Both the position numbers and the translations under genes were made by a program. The notes under the pieces are model-generated. The model saw nothing but the letters and a program-made list of their open reading frames with translations. It was not told the origin of the DNA and did no database searches. From NCBI GenBank assembly GCA_039105265.1, contig JAPFFF010000055.1, positions 992,001 to 1,056,000 of the forward strand: a stretch of DNA of 64,000 bases, given 5' to 3'. The stretch's first letter is position 1. The number at the start of each line of letters is the position of its first letter. This document shows positions 1-11,118 of this stretch, piece by piece. The DNA comes from Tritrichomonas musculus. Lineage: Eukaryota; Parabasalia; Tritrichomonadida; Tritrichomonadidae.

Positions 1-3000
1 GTGATAAATACTGAACAAAAGCAGTGATAAATACTGAACAAAAGCAGTGATAAATTCTGAACAAAAGCAGTGATAAATTCTGAACAAAAGCAGTGATAAA
101 TTCTGAACAAAAGCAGTGATAAATACTGAACAAAAGCAGTGATAAATTCTGAACAAAAGCAGTGATAAATTCTGAACAAAAGCAGTGATAAATTCTGAAC
201 AAAAGCAGTGATAAATACTGAACAAAAGCAGTGATAAATTCTGAACAAAAGCAGTGATAAATTCTGAACAAAAGCAGTGATAAATTCTAAACAAAAGCAG
301 TGATAAATACTGAACAAAAGCAGTGATAAATACTGAACAAAAGCAGTGATAAATTCTATACAAAAGCAGTGATAAATACTGAACAAAAGCAGTGATAAAT
401 ACTGAACAAAAGCAGTGATAAATACTGAACAAAAGCAGTGATAAATACTGAACAAAAGCAGTGATAAATTCTGAACAAAAGCAGTGATAAATTCTGAACA
501 AAAGCAGTGATAAATTCTGAACAAAAGCAGTGATAAATACTGAACAAAAGCAGTGATAAATTCTGAACAAAAGCAGTGATAAATTCTGAACAAAAGCAGT
601 GATAAATTCTGAACAAAAGCAGTGATAAATTCTGAACAAAAGCAGCGATAAATACTGAACAAAAGCAGTGATAAATACTGAACAAAAGCAGTGATAAATA
701 CTGAACAAAAGCAGCGATAAATTCTGAACAAAAGCAGTGATAAATTCTGAACAAAAGCAGTGATAAATTCTGAACAAAAGCAGTGATAAATTCTGAACAA
801 AAGCAGTGATAAATTCTGAACAAAAGCAGTGATAAATTCTGAACAAAAGCAGTGATAAATTCTATACAAAAGCAGCGATAAATTCTGAACAAAAGCAGTG
901 ATAAATACTGAACAAAAGCAGCAATGAATTCTAAACAAAAGCAGTGATAAATTCTAAACAAAAGTAGTGATAAATTCTGAACAAAAGCAGTGATAAATTC
1001 TGAACAAAAGCAGTGATAAATTCTGAACAAAAGCAGTGATAAATTCTGACAAAAGCAGTGATAAATTCTGAACAAAAGCAGTGATAAATTCTGAACAAAA
1101 GCAGTGATAAATTCTGAACAAAAGCAGTGATAAATTCTGAACAAAAGCAGTGATAAATTCTGAACAAAAGCAGTGATAAATTCTGAACAAAAGCAGTGAT
1201 AAATTCTGAACAAAAGCAGTGATAAATTCTGAACAAAAGCAGTGATAAATTCTGAACAAAAGCAGTGATAAATTCTGAACAAAAGCAGTGATAAATTCTG
1301 AACAAAAGCAGTGATAAATTCTGAACAAAAGCAGTGATAAATTCTATACAAAAGCAGCGATAAATTCTGAACAAAAGCAGTGATAAATACTGAACAAAAG
1401 CAGCAATGAATTCTAAACAAAAGCAGTGATAAATTCTAAACAAAAGTAGTGATAAATTCTGAACAAAAGCAGTGATAAATTCTGAACAAAAGCAGTGATA
1501 AATTCTGAACAAAAGCAGTGATAAATACTGAACAAAAGCAGTGATAAATTCTGAACAAAAGCAGTGATAAATTCTGAACAAAAGCAGTGATAAATTCTGA
1601 ACAAAAGCAGTGATAAATTCTGAACAAAAGCAGTGATAAATTCTGAACAAAAGCAGTGATAAATTCTGAACAAAAGCAGTGATAAATACTGAACAAAAGC
1701 AGCAATGAATTCTAAACAAAAGCAGTGATAAATTCTGAACAAAAGCAGTGATAAATACTGAACAAAAGCAGTGATAAATTCTGAACAAAAGCAGTGATAA
1801 ATTCTGAACAAAAGCAGTGATAAATTCTGAACAAAAGCAGTGATAAATTCTGAACAAAAGCAGTGATAAATTCTGAACAAAAGCAGCGATAAATTCTGAA
1901 CAAAAGCAGTGATAAATACTGAACAAAAGCAGCAATGAATTCTAAACAAAAGCAGTGATAAATTCTAAACAAAAGTAGTGATAAATTCTGAACAAAAGCA
2001 GTGATAAATTCTGAACAAAAGCAGTGATAAATTCTGAACAAAAGCAGTGATAAATACTGAACAAAAGCAGCGATAAATTCTGAACAAAAGCAGTGATAAA
2101 TTCTGAACAAAAGCAGTGATAAATTCTGAACAAAAGCAGTGATAAATACTGAACAAAAGCAGTGATAAATACTGAACAAAAGCAGTGATAAATTCTATAC
2201 AAAAGCAGTGATAAATACTGAACAAAAGCAGTGATAAATTCTGAACAAAAGCAGTGATAAATTCTGAACAAAAGCAGTGATAAATTCTGAACAAAAGCAG
2301 TGATAAATTCTGAACAAAAGCAGTGATAAATTCTGAACAAAAGCAGCGATAAATACTGAACAAAAGCAGTGATAAATACTGAACAAAAGCAGTGATAAAT
2401 ACTGAACAAAAGCAGCGATAAATTCTGAACAAAAGCAGTGATAAATTCTGAACAAAAGTAGTGATAAATTCTGAACAAAAGCAGTGATAAATTCTGAACA
2501 AAAGCAGTGATAAATTCTGAACAAAAGCAGTGATAAATACTGAACAAAAGCAGTGATAAATTCTGAACAAAAGCAGTGATAAATTCTGAACAAAAGCAGT
2601 GATAAATTCTGAACAAAAGCAGTGATAAATTCTGAACAAAAGCAGTGATAAATTCTGAACAAAAGCAGTGATAAATTCTGAACAAAAGCAGTGATAAATA
2701 CTGAACAAAAGCAGTGATAAATTCTGAACAAAAGCAGTGATAAATTCTGAACAAAAGCAGTGATAAATACTGAACAAAAGCAGTGATAAATTCTGAACAA
2801 AAGCAGTGATAAATTCTAAACAAAAGCAGTGATAAATACTGAACAAAAGCAGTGATAAATTCTGAACAAAAGCAGTGATAAATTCTGAACAAAAGCAGTG
2901 ATAAATTCTGAACAAAAGCAGTGATAAATTCTGAACAAAAGCAGTGATAAATTCTGAACAAAAGCAGCGATAAATACTGAACAAAAGCAGTGATAAATAC

Positions 3001-4730
3001 TGAACAAAAGCAGTGATAAATACTGAACAAAAGCAGCGATAAATTCTGAACAAAAGCAGTGATAAATACTGAACAAAAGCAGTGATAAATACTGAACAAA
3101 AGCAGTGATAAATTCTAAACAAAAGCAGTGATAAATACTGAACAAAAGCAGTGATAAATTCTGAACAAAAGCAGTGATAAATTCTGAACAAAAGCAGTGA
3201 TAAATTCTGAACAAAAGCAGTGATAAATTCTGAACAAAAGCAGTGATAAATTCTGAACAAAAGCAGCGATAAATACTGAACAAAAGCAGTGATAAATACT
3301 GAACAAAAGCAGTGATAAATACTGAACAAAAGCAGCGATAAATTCTGAACAAAAGCAGTGATAAATACTGAACAAAAGCAGTGATAAATACTGAACAAAA
3401 GCAGCGATAAATTCTGAACAAAAGCAGCGATAAATTCTGAACAAAAGCAGTGATAAATTCTAAACAAAAGCAGTGATAAATTCTGAACAAAAGCAGTGAT
3501 AAATTCTATACAAAAGCAGCGATAAATTCTGAACAAAAGCAGCGATAAATACTGAACAAAAGCAGTGATAAATTCTGAACAAAAGCAGTGATAAATTCTG
3601 AACAAAAGCAGTGATAAATTCTGAACAAAAGCAGTGATAAATTCTGAACAAAAGCAGTGATAAATTCTGAACAAAAGCAGTGATAAATTCTGAACAAAAG
3701 CAGTGATAAATTCTGAACAAAAGCAGTGATAAATTCTGAACAAAAGCAGTGATAAATTCTGAACAAAAGCAGTGATAAATTCTGAACAAAAGCAGTGATA
3801 AATTCTGAACAAAAGCAGTGATAAATTCTGAACAAAAGCAGTGATAAATTCTGAACAAAAGCAGTGATAAATACTGAACAAAAGCAGTGATAAATACTGA
3901 ACAAAAGCAGTGATAAATACTGAACAAAAGCAGTGATAAATTCTGAACAAAAGCAGTGATAAATACTGAACAAAAGCAGTGATAAATACTGAACAAAAGC
4001 AGTGATAAATACTGAACAAAAGCAGTGATAAATTCTGAACAAAAGCAGTGATAAATTCTGAACAAAAGCAGCGATAAATTCTAAACAAAAGCAGTGATAA
4101 ATACTGAACAAAAGCAGTGATAAATACTGAACAGTGATAAAACTGAACAAAAGCAGTGATAAATACTGAACAAAAGCAGCGATAAATTCTGAACAAAAGC
4201 AGTGATAAATTCTGAACAAAAGCAGTGATAAATACTGAACAAAAGTAGTGATAAATACTGAACAAAAGCAGTGATAAATACTGAACAAAAGCAGTGATAA
4301 ATACTGAACAAAAGCAGCGATAAATTCTGAACAAAAGCAGCGATAAATTCTGAACAAAAGCAGTGATAAATTCTAAACAAAAGCAGTGATAAATTCTGAA
4401 CAAAAGCAGTGATAAATTCTATACAAAAGCAGCGATAAATTCTGAACAAAAGCAGTGATAAATACTGAACAAAAGCAGCAATGAATTCTAAACAAAAGCA
4501 GTGATAAATTCTAAACAAAAGCAGTGATAAATTCTGAACAAAAGCAGTGATAAATACTGAACAAAAGCAGCGATAAATTCTGAACAAAAGCAGTGATAAA
4601 TACTGAACAAAAGCAGCAATGAATTCTAAACAAAAGCAGTGATAAATTCTAAACAAAAGCAGCGATAAATGCTGAATAAAAACAGCAACGAATATCTAAC
4701 AAAAACAATAACAAATTCTAAACAAAAACA
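1..4730. repeat. 23-bp minisatellite, about 200 copies
   Basis: Tandem array with a 23-bp period whose core is GATAAATTCTGAACAAAAG preceded by CAGT. The array is cut by the left edge of the window and decays after about 4660. Variants (TACTG for TTCTG, GCAGCG for GCAGTG, CTAAAC or CTATAC for CTGAAC, and a GCAATGAATTC unit) recur in blocks, so there is higher-order duplication: the GCAATGAATTC unit starts at 921, 1403, 1702, 1932, 4478 and 4616. Indels are rare: one 22-bp unit near 1050 and a disturbed patch near 4130. The minus strand is open in all three frames over long stretches (up to 812 codons), coding a 23-residue periodic Phe/Leu/Cys-rich peptide, but contains no ATG, so coding is doubtful. 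Confidence 0.97.
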
Positions 4731-5003
4731 GCACCTTTATTTATTTCTTTAGCATTTTGTTCAACTTAATATAAATAAATTAAATATTAGATTTATATTC
4801 CTATTAAATGAGCCTAATATATATTATTTGCATTTTTAATTCTATATGATATATATCATATTTAAACAATTAAAAAATAATCAATATCATAAATTAATAT
4901 GACATTTTTCAACCAAATTACATTAATAAAAAGTATAATTGATTTTAAAAATCCAGCGTTATTATTAAAAATTGGTAACTTAAATGAATCTATGTCTCAA
5001 AAA

Positions 5004-5452
5004 CACTTTTTTTGTGGCTTGTTGTCAACGTTAACTTCGTTATTTCAACGTCAATGATCAATGATAAGTGTTTCGTTGAAAATTAGCATCCAAAAAAATG
5101 TCACTTTTTTATTTCTATCGTCGTTGATTTAAAATTAAATTATCATTTCTGTAACATATATATATATTTAGTATTTATATAGATATGATAATGATATTTA
5201 CTAATTTTTTCAAAATAATAATACTTTATTAAATCATACCAAATATAAATTGAATTGATAAAGTTTTTTTCAGAAAAAGCTGTCCCTCAAAAAAATTCAA
5301 CCTTTCAATAAGCATAATTTCAACGTTAACATGTCGTTATGACCAAATTGAAACGGTTATAATCAACGGCTTTAAAGTCGTTGACGTTGACATTCAATTT
5401 AATATTATAACATTTTGTTCAACGATTTTAACGTCAACATTGGCCAACCCTG
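5004..5452. mobile_element. hAT-like MITE, GTCAAC/GTTGAC family
   Basis: A 449-bp non-coding segment flanked by an exact 8-bp duplication, CTCAAAAA (4996-5003 and 5453-5460). The right end reads ...CAACATTGGCCAACCCTG and both subterminal regions carry many GTCAAC/AACGTT/GTTGAC words. The left terminus is eroded compared with the right, so the terminal inverted repeat is poor. A second copy of the right end lies at about 35991-36059. The hAT assignment rests on target-site length and the CAGGG-like right tip and is an inference. Confidence 0.55.
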
Positions 5453-5689
5453 CTCAAAAAGTTATAATCATATAGTAAGCTTTAAAGTATATTTATATAA
5501 CAGTGTGATATCTAGTCATTTCCAATCTAAATAAAGAATTACACAAATTTATTCATTCAAAATAATTGATTAATAATAAACAGTGTTTTCTGTCATATTT
5601 TATCAAATATTCCAGGTCATGTTTTTTATTTATTGTACAGTTTCAACCTATACTATATTATATTACTTTGGATTAATCACCAATTGAGG

Positions 5690-6700
5690 ATTGTTTTGTG
5701 AAAAAGATGTAACTTCTCACCAATTTCCTTCAAAATTAATAAGCTTCTTGTAAATGAAGTATCTCTCAAGAAGTCTTCAACACTATCTATATCCATAAAT
5801 TTTCTTATCAAATGTGTTCTTTCATAATATGATATATGAGAAATAATAAATTTTTTGGTTCATCTCCTTCTAGTAAAGTCATTTTTTTATTTGTGATCTG
5901 GATTTCTTGAGGATAGTGATAAGATAATCATTTAATTTTTAGTATGCAAATATTTTTGTTTTTGTGGCATAAGAGTTTAAATCTCCTGTCATATTTTATG
6001 TTAAGTTTCCATTTTCTAGAACAACTAATCTAGACTTCAAATCATCTATTTTTGTCTTCAAAACTTCATGCTCACTTTTAAAAATATATTATTAAATGAT
6101 GAATATGCTTTATCATATGCTTTAATATATTGGTTAACAGTTAAAATAGCATCAAGAAAAGATATATCTATCTTCAAAACAATCTTTCCATCTCATTCTG
6201 TTTTAAATATCACCAATGAATCAATAATTGGGAGACTATTTAATCTATAGATTCTAGGGATGTACCATTTGCTTCAGTTTGTTCATGCAAAAGCATCAAT
6301 CTTGTTATGTATTGTATCAATATCATAAATATATATTAGATCATTTGTAAATTTCATTCATTTCACAGCTGAATTTTCTTTGATCTTTTTTCTACAAACT
6401 CTATATTTATGAGGATTGGATATTATAATTGTATTGTTATTCATGGTACAACTAGGAAAGTCATCAGTTCCTTGATATTTGATTGTTTCATCAGAAATAT
6501 TGATAGTAATAATATTCTCATCATAGTTTATATCATTATATTCACTAACTTTTGAACCTCCAGCTATTGTATTGTATTTTCAGCCTCCAATTGTAATACC
6601 AACCATATCAATTTTATCATCTCTTGCTAATTATACCCTTCTAGTAACATTTTTTAATCCTTTATTCGCATCTTCAACAGTGGCTGCTTAAATATACGCA
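5690..6700 (-). pseudogene. old broken gene, UGA at Trp-like positions
   Basis: On the minus strand a segment of about 200 codons (roughly 6640 down to 6060) has no UAA or UAG but about five in-frame UGA codons against a single UGG, several beside residues that fit Trp. Further down (about 6070 to 5690) coding-like text continues in shifted frames, including a coiled-coil stretch and a helical segment rich in Leu, Ile and Glu. I do not recognise the family. The text is too long and regular to be chance AT-rich DNA. It may derive from a genome with a UGA=Trp code (mollicute-like, or a recoded virus or plasmid), now decayed. It is broken in several places. Confidence 0.5.
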
Positions 6701-7311
6701 CTTCTTCTCTACATCAATTATAATTCTTTTATACAAATATTCTTTCATTTGTATTGAATAATTAACTAAATTAAATTACTTTCAGTTACTGAAGAATATT
6801 ATTTATTATGCATTATATGGGAATTTTCTATATCAATACAATGCTGAAATAACTGCGTACTAAATATTTGAGTAGTTCAAACAAGTTGATTTCAGTAAAT
6901 ATTTTAATCCCTCTAATTACAAAATTTTTAACTTTTATTAAAATTTTATAGAATCTATTTTTCCAAAAGAATTCCAACATAAATCTTTGAATAGATAGCA
7001 TATACTCTTTATACATTATACAACTCAAAGAAAAAATGAATAATCAGATGTAAACAAATACCAAAATAAATAAATAAAAAAAACTTATCTCAATATATAA
7101 ATATACAAATTACTCAAAAAAAAAGTTAAATCTTAATTTTATACAATCCTGTATCATATTTATTATATTCCTATTTTCAACATTTAAACAGAATACATTT
7201 TTTTTAATCTTTTTGAAATTCATAAATACCGTTTACAATTCCGTAACTTTTTCAATATATATATATAAATAAAAAGAAAACGGTATTTTAACTATTTTAT
7301 ATATATTACGC

Positions 7312-10300
7312 ATGAATGACCAATTAGAATCCAATTCGATTACATATTTTGGAATTCAAACCCAATTTCCTTCAGGAAAATCACGCGCTTCACAGCAAAT
7401 TATTATATACAACATTTTGAAATCAATATTAAGACAAGAAAATGCCATAATAGAATCGACTTCAGAAAATCTACCATCGTTATCAGCTTTATGCGCAGTT
7501 TTATCATATAAAAACTATGTTTTAAAAAATAATGATAAAGAATTTAATAAAAAATTGATATTCGGCAATTCATACGAGTGTACATCATCAAAAAAGCAGT
7601 TTTTGATTTATTATATATCCACTTCTCGATTTATTCTCGAAAAAAATTGCAAAGATTTGAATTGTTTACAATATAATCAAAAAGCAACGATGCTCTGTTC
7701 AGAAAATGATTTAAATGAGTTCAAAACTAATATAACTGGAAAAGATTCTATGCTTTTTTTTTGTACTTATGACTTTATATTTAATCAATTATTTGCTCTA
7801 AAAAAAGATCTGCTTTTTTGTAATTCCGTTATTATTTTTGATGAAATACAAAATATCAATGATATATGCCAAAAAATTCCAATATTTAATATTACATTTA
7901 CTGAAATAGAATTTATTAAAAAAGCAATTGAAGAAAATATCGACACCAATTTGATAAGATTTCGTAAAATACTTGATAAAATTATACTTTTCATTAAAGA
8001 AAAATGTTCACCGCAGCAACATAATGGTAATGAAGTAAATATTGACTTAAGAGCAATGTTCGAATCCTGTGAAATAAATTCAGAAACTTGGCCTATTATT
8101 TCAAATGCATTGCACATTACTATCTATTTAATAGAATCGAAAACTCTTCAATCATCTGAATCAATTGCTTCATGTTTAAACAAATTTTATTTACTATTAT
8201 ATTTGATATTCAGTGAGCAATGTATTTGTTTTGATTCAAAGTATGATATTGATAAAGGTCAATTATTTATTTTTTCAAATAAGCCTTCAGCTATTTTTAG
8301 TTTCATTAAAAATGCTTGTCATTGTACTATTCTATTAGGAGATCAAATACAATCATTTGATTCATTTGAAAACGATTTTAATATGAAATTTGAAATCAAA
8401 ATATCAACTAATACTTTGGCAAAGTCAAATGAAAAGAAGAACACATCAATAGACATCAAAAGTTCAATTAATAAAGTTATTTCAAAAAATCCAATATACA
8501 TGTCTCTTTTGGATAATAAAAGGTTGATAAGTATCAAAAATAATACAAATATTAAATATCAACAAGCAACTGTTAATTCAAACCTTCAGCTTAAATCTAC
8601 TAATTTAAATCCTCGGCTAGCATTTATAAATTCAACTAATCAACAAGCGCTTTCAGATCATCATCAAGATTCTATTAATTTAAATAATCAACAAGCGCTT
8701 TCAGATCATCATCAAGATTCTATTAATTTAAATAATCAACAAGCGTTTTCAGATCATCATCAAGAATCTATTAATTTAAATAATCAACAAGCGCTTTCAG
8801 ATCATCATCAAGATTCTATTAATTTAAATAATCAACAAGCGTTTTCAGATCATCATCAAGAATCTATTAATTTAAATAATCAACAAGCGTTTTCAGATCA
8901 TCATCAAGATTCTATTAATTCAAATAATCAACAAGCGTTTTCAGATCATCATCAAGAATCAATTAATTTAAATAATCAACAAGCGCTTTCAGATCATCAT
9001 CAAGATTCTATTAATTTAAATAATCAACAAGCGCTTTCAGATCATCATCAAGATTCTATTAATTCAAATAATCAACAAGCGCTTTCAGATCATCATCAAG
9101 AATCTATTAATTTAAATAATCAACAAGCGTTTTCAGATCATCATCAAGATTCTATTAATTCAAATAATCAACAAGCGCTTTCAGATCATCATCAAGATTC
9201 TATTAATTCAAATAATCAACAAGCGCTTTCAGATCATCATCAAGAATCTATTAATTTAAATAATCAACAAGCGTTTTCAGATCATCATCAAGAATCAATT
9301 AATTTAAATAATCAACAAGCGCTTTCAGATCATCATCAAGATTCTATCAATTCAAATAATCAGAATGCAAAATCCGATTCAAATTCAGTTAATTCTTTTT
9401 TTTTCTCAAAAGAAAATCTTTCATCATTAGAATGTTCAACTGGCAAAGAGATTGTTGGTATGATTAAAAGAAAAGCTTTTGCTGAAGGTTTCAGTTTATA
9501 TTCAACTCAGTCAAGATCAGCCTCTTTTATGTCATTAAAATGTTCAAACAAAAATTGCAATTTTTTTATTAATATTCAAGCCCACAATTACACACAAGCC
9601 GACCAATATTATTGCATCACAGATTCAATGAACCTTATTCATAATCATAAACTAAGTCCGATTTCATTCGTTCATAAGACAGTTGATAAAACCACCAAAA
9701 ATTTAATAAATGGAATGAGCAAAGTCCACATAGACAATACCAAAATTGCAGAGTATTTAAATAGAGAGAAAAATATTCAAATCACAACTCAACAAGTATC
9801 ATATTTGGTAGATAAGAATAAAGACAAAAAAGTGCCTGAAACAGACGAATTAATTCAAAAAATGATTAACGAGAAAGGAATGTATAAGCTATATCCACCA
9901 GATGAAGATAATAAAATTAACTACAGAAAAGCTATAGCAACATTCACAGTAAATGAATTAAATAATTTGAAGAATTATGGCGATATGATTTGCCTTGATC
10001 CTACTTATCCATCACTCACGTCAAATTGGACAACAATACCAATTTCTTTGGTTGGTTCAAGTAGAGAATTGTTATCTGGCGGGGTAGTTTTTTGCAGCAA
10101 CGTCACAGCTGATCTCTATGAATGGATTATTAAAACACTAATTTATGATTTGCCATGCGCTTCTATATTAAAAACTATATGTTCCGACGATGATCTTATT
10201 TTGGATTCAGCATGGAATCAAATAATTCGTGATCCGAAATGTTGTCATATACAGAGAATAATTTGTATATGGCACAAGTATAACCAGTTTAAAGATCTCG

Positions 10301-11118
10301 TTAAAAAGTCAGGTTTGTCTGCCAAGGACCAATGCGAAATTCTGGAAAAGTTCATTGAACTTTTTTCGACCAGAAACTGCACTAAATGTGAAGATTTAGT
10401 GAAAGAAATAAAAAGTAAGCATCCTTCATTTTGTAATTTTATAGTTACATCAATTGAAAATAGATTAAATACTTCAACGAAAGCATTTACGAAAAATGTT
10501 TTGTCCCTTGGATATTTAGCAAACGTTTTTTCTGAGTGCAACAACTCAAATATTAAAAAACTTTTGGGATCAAATGCTTCTTCATTAAGTGAAATGAGAG
10601 AAGTGATCACTAGATCTGAAGAAAGACGTAAATTGAATCGTGAATTCATAAAAAGTAGAAAATCTTATAAAGCAATTGATGTTCAATTAACAAGTATTAT
10701 GAGCATGTTCCATGTTCAGAAAGTAATTGCTGAATCAATTGTGGGATCTAAAAATAAAGCTGACAAATTATCGTTTGAAAAAAATGGGAATATATGGAAA
10801 GTAACAGAAAACCAAACAAATGATATATATTTGGTAAAAAATGAAGGTGTGTGGCAATGTTCATGCGGGAAAGTGACATCAGTCGGACTTCCATGTTCTC
10901 ATATCATTAAGATATTGAAAGAACTCAATGAATTTGAAAAGATTAAAGAATTAATTCATAAAAGGTGGATCCAATCAGAGCAAAGTACTAATATTGAAAT
11001 TATTAAGCATTCAGATGAGCAGTTTCAGATTTTTTCAAAAGTTACTAATGTCAATATACCGTGCAAAAAAAGAAAATATGATGGCCAAATCACAAAGTGT
11101 TGCATCTATCGCATGTAA
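7312..11118 (+). CDS. MULE transposase fused to a dead FANCJ/XPD-like helicase domain
   Basis: A 1268-residue ORF starting at an ATG. Residues about 10-400 follow the FANCJ/XPD helicase layout: a Q-motif-like segment, then NAIIES at the Walker A site, a Cys-bearing segment (about 100-135) where the Fe-S domain should be, IIFDEIQNIND at 174-184 in place of the DEAH motif, and the start of helicase domain 2 (TILLGDQ...SFDSF). The Walker A Gly-Lys-Thr is absent (SENLPS) and DEAH is DEIQ, so ATPase activity is unlikely. Fifteen 16-residue repeats follow (about 443-683). After them comes a MULE transposase: FAR1/FLYWCH-like Cys/His domain (about 700-790), catalytic Asp896 in ICLDPTYP, Asp959-961, Glu1075, and a SWIM finger C1183-x-C1185...C1195-x-H1197. 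MULE transposases cut and paste DNA in the nucleus. The C-terminal tail continues in another frame (next entry). Either a captured host helicase fragment or a domesticated protein. Confidence 0.85.
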   Translation: MNDQLESNSITYFGIQTQFPSGKSRASQQIIIYNILKSILRQENAIIESTSENLPSLSALCAVLSYKNYVLKNNDKEFNKKLIFGNSYECTSSKKQFLIYYISTSRFILEKNCKDLNCLQYNQKATMLCSENDLNEFKTNITGKDSMLFFCTYDFIFNQLFALKKDLLFCNSVIIFDEIQNINDICQKIPIFNITFTEIEFIKKAIEENIDTNLIRFRKILDKIILFIKEKCSPQQHNGNEVNIDLRAMFESCEINSETWPIISNALHITIYLIESKTLQSSESIASCLNKFYLLLYLIFSEQCICFDSKYDIDKGQLFIFSNKPSAIFSFIKNACHCTILLGDQIQSFDSFENDFNMKFEIKISTNTLAKSNEKKNTSIDIKSSINKVISKNPIYMSLLDNKRLISIKNNTNIKYQQATVNSNLQLKSTNLNPRLAFINSTNQQALSDHHQDSINLNNQQALSDHHQDSINLNNQQAFSDHHQESINLNNQQALSDHHQDSINLNNQQAFSDHHQESINLNNQQAFSDHHQDSINSNNQQAFSDHHQESINLNNQQALSDHHQDSINLNNQQALSDHHQDSINSNNQQALSDHHQESINLNNQQAFSDHHQDSINSNNQQALSDHHQDSINSNNQQALSDHHQESINLNNQQAFSDHHQESINLNNQQALSDHHQDSINSNNQNAKSDSNSVNSFFFSKENLSSLECSTGKEIVGMIKRKAFAEGFSLYSTQSRSASFMSLKCSNKNCNFFINIQAHNYTQADQYYCITDSMNLIHNHKLSPISFVHKTVDKTTKNLINGMSKVHIDNTKIAEYLNREKNIQITTQQVSYLVDKNKDKKVPETDELIQKMINEKGMYKLYPPDEDNKINYRKAIATFTVNELNNLKNYGDMICLDPTYPSLTSNWTTIPISLVGSSRELLSGGVVFCSNVTADLYEWIIKTLIYDLPCASILKTICSDDDLILDSAWNQIIRDPKCCHIQRIICIWHKYNQFKDLVKKSGLSAKDQCEILEKFIELFSTRNCTKCEDLVKEIKSKHPSFCNFIVTSIENRLNTSTKAFTKNVLSLGYLANVFSECNNSNIKKLLGSNASSLSEMREVITRSEERRKLNREFIKSRKSYKAIDVQLTSIMSMFHVQKVIAESIVGSKNKADKLSFEKNGNIWKVTENQTNDIYLVKNEGVWQCSCGKVTSVGLPCSHIIKILKELNEFEKIKELIHKRWIQSEQSTNIEIIKHSDEQFQIFSKVTNVNIPCKKRKYDGQITKCCIYRM
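8638..9357 (+). repeat. 15 x 48-bp in-frame coding repeat
   Basis: Fifteen 48-bp units code NNQQALSDHHQDSINL with Leu/Phe, Asp/Glu and Leu/Ser variants, linking the helicase-like part to the MULE part of the fusion protein. All units keep the reading frame and some neighbouring pairs are repeated as blocks, which implies recent expansion by unequal exchange. Probably a flexible His/Gln/Asn-rich linker. Confidence 0.95.

Larger units (their letters stand above)
4731..7311. other. intergenic region, AT-rich
   Basis: Apart from the MITE and the old gene relic listed inside it, this stretch shows only AT-rich sequence and short chance ORFs. An 11-bp inverted repeat (AAATACCGTTT at about 7225 and AAACGGTATTT at about 7278) lies just upstream of the helicase-MULE start codon. 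It could be regulatory or part of the transposon end; I see no clear Inr there. Confidence 0.6.

Noticed and set aside
356-4656. Many overlapping minus-strand ORFs of up to 812 codons across the left minisatellite
   Set aside because: They are all the same periodic peptide read in different frames and none starts at an ATG; treated as a property of the repeat unit, not as genes.
1-4730. CRISPR-like regular array
   Set aside because: Units are directly adjacent with no unique spacers, so it is a minisatellite. The same holds for 11586-12505 and 12739-13242.
7785-8117. 110-codon minus-strand ORF inside the helicase-MULE gene
   Set aside because: Shadow of the coding strand; begins and ends without any supported signal.
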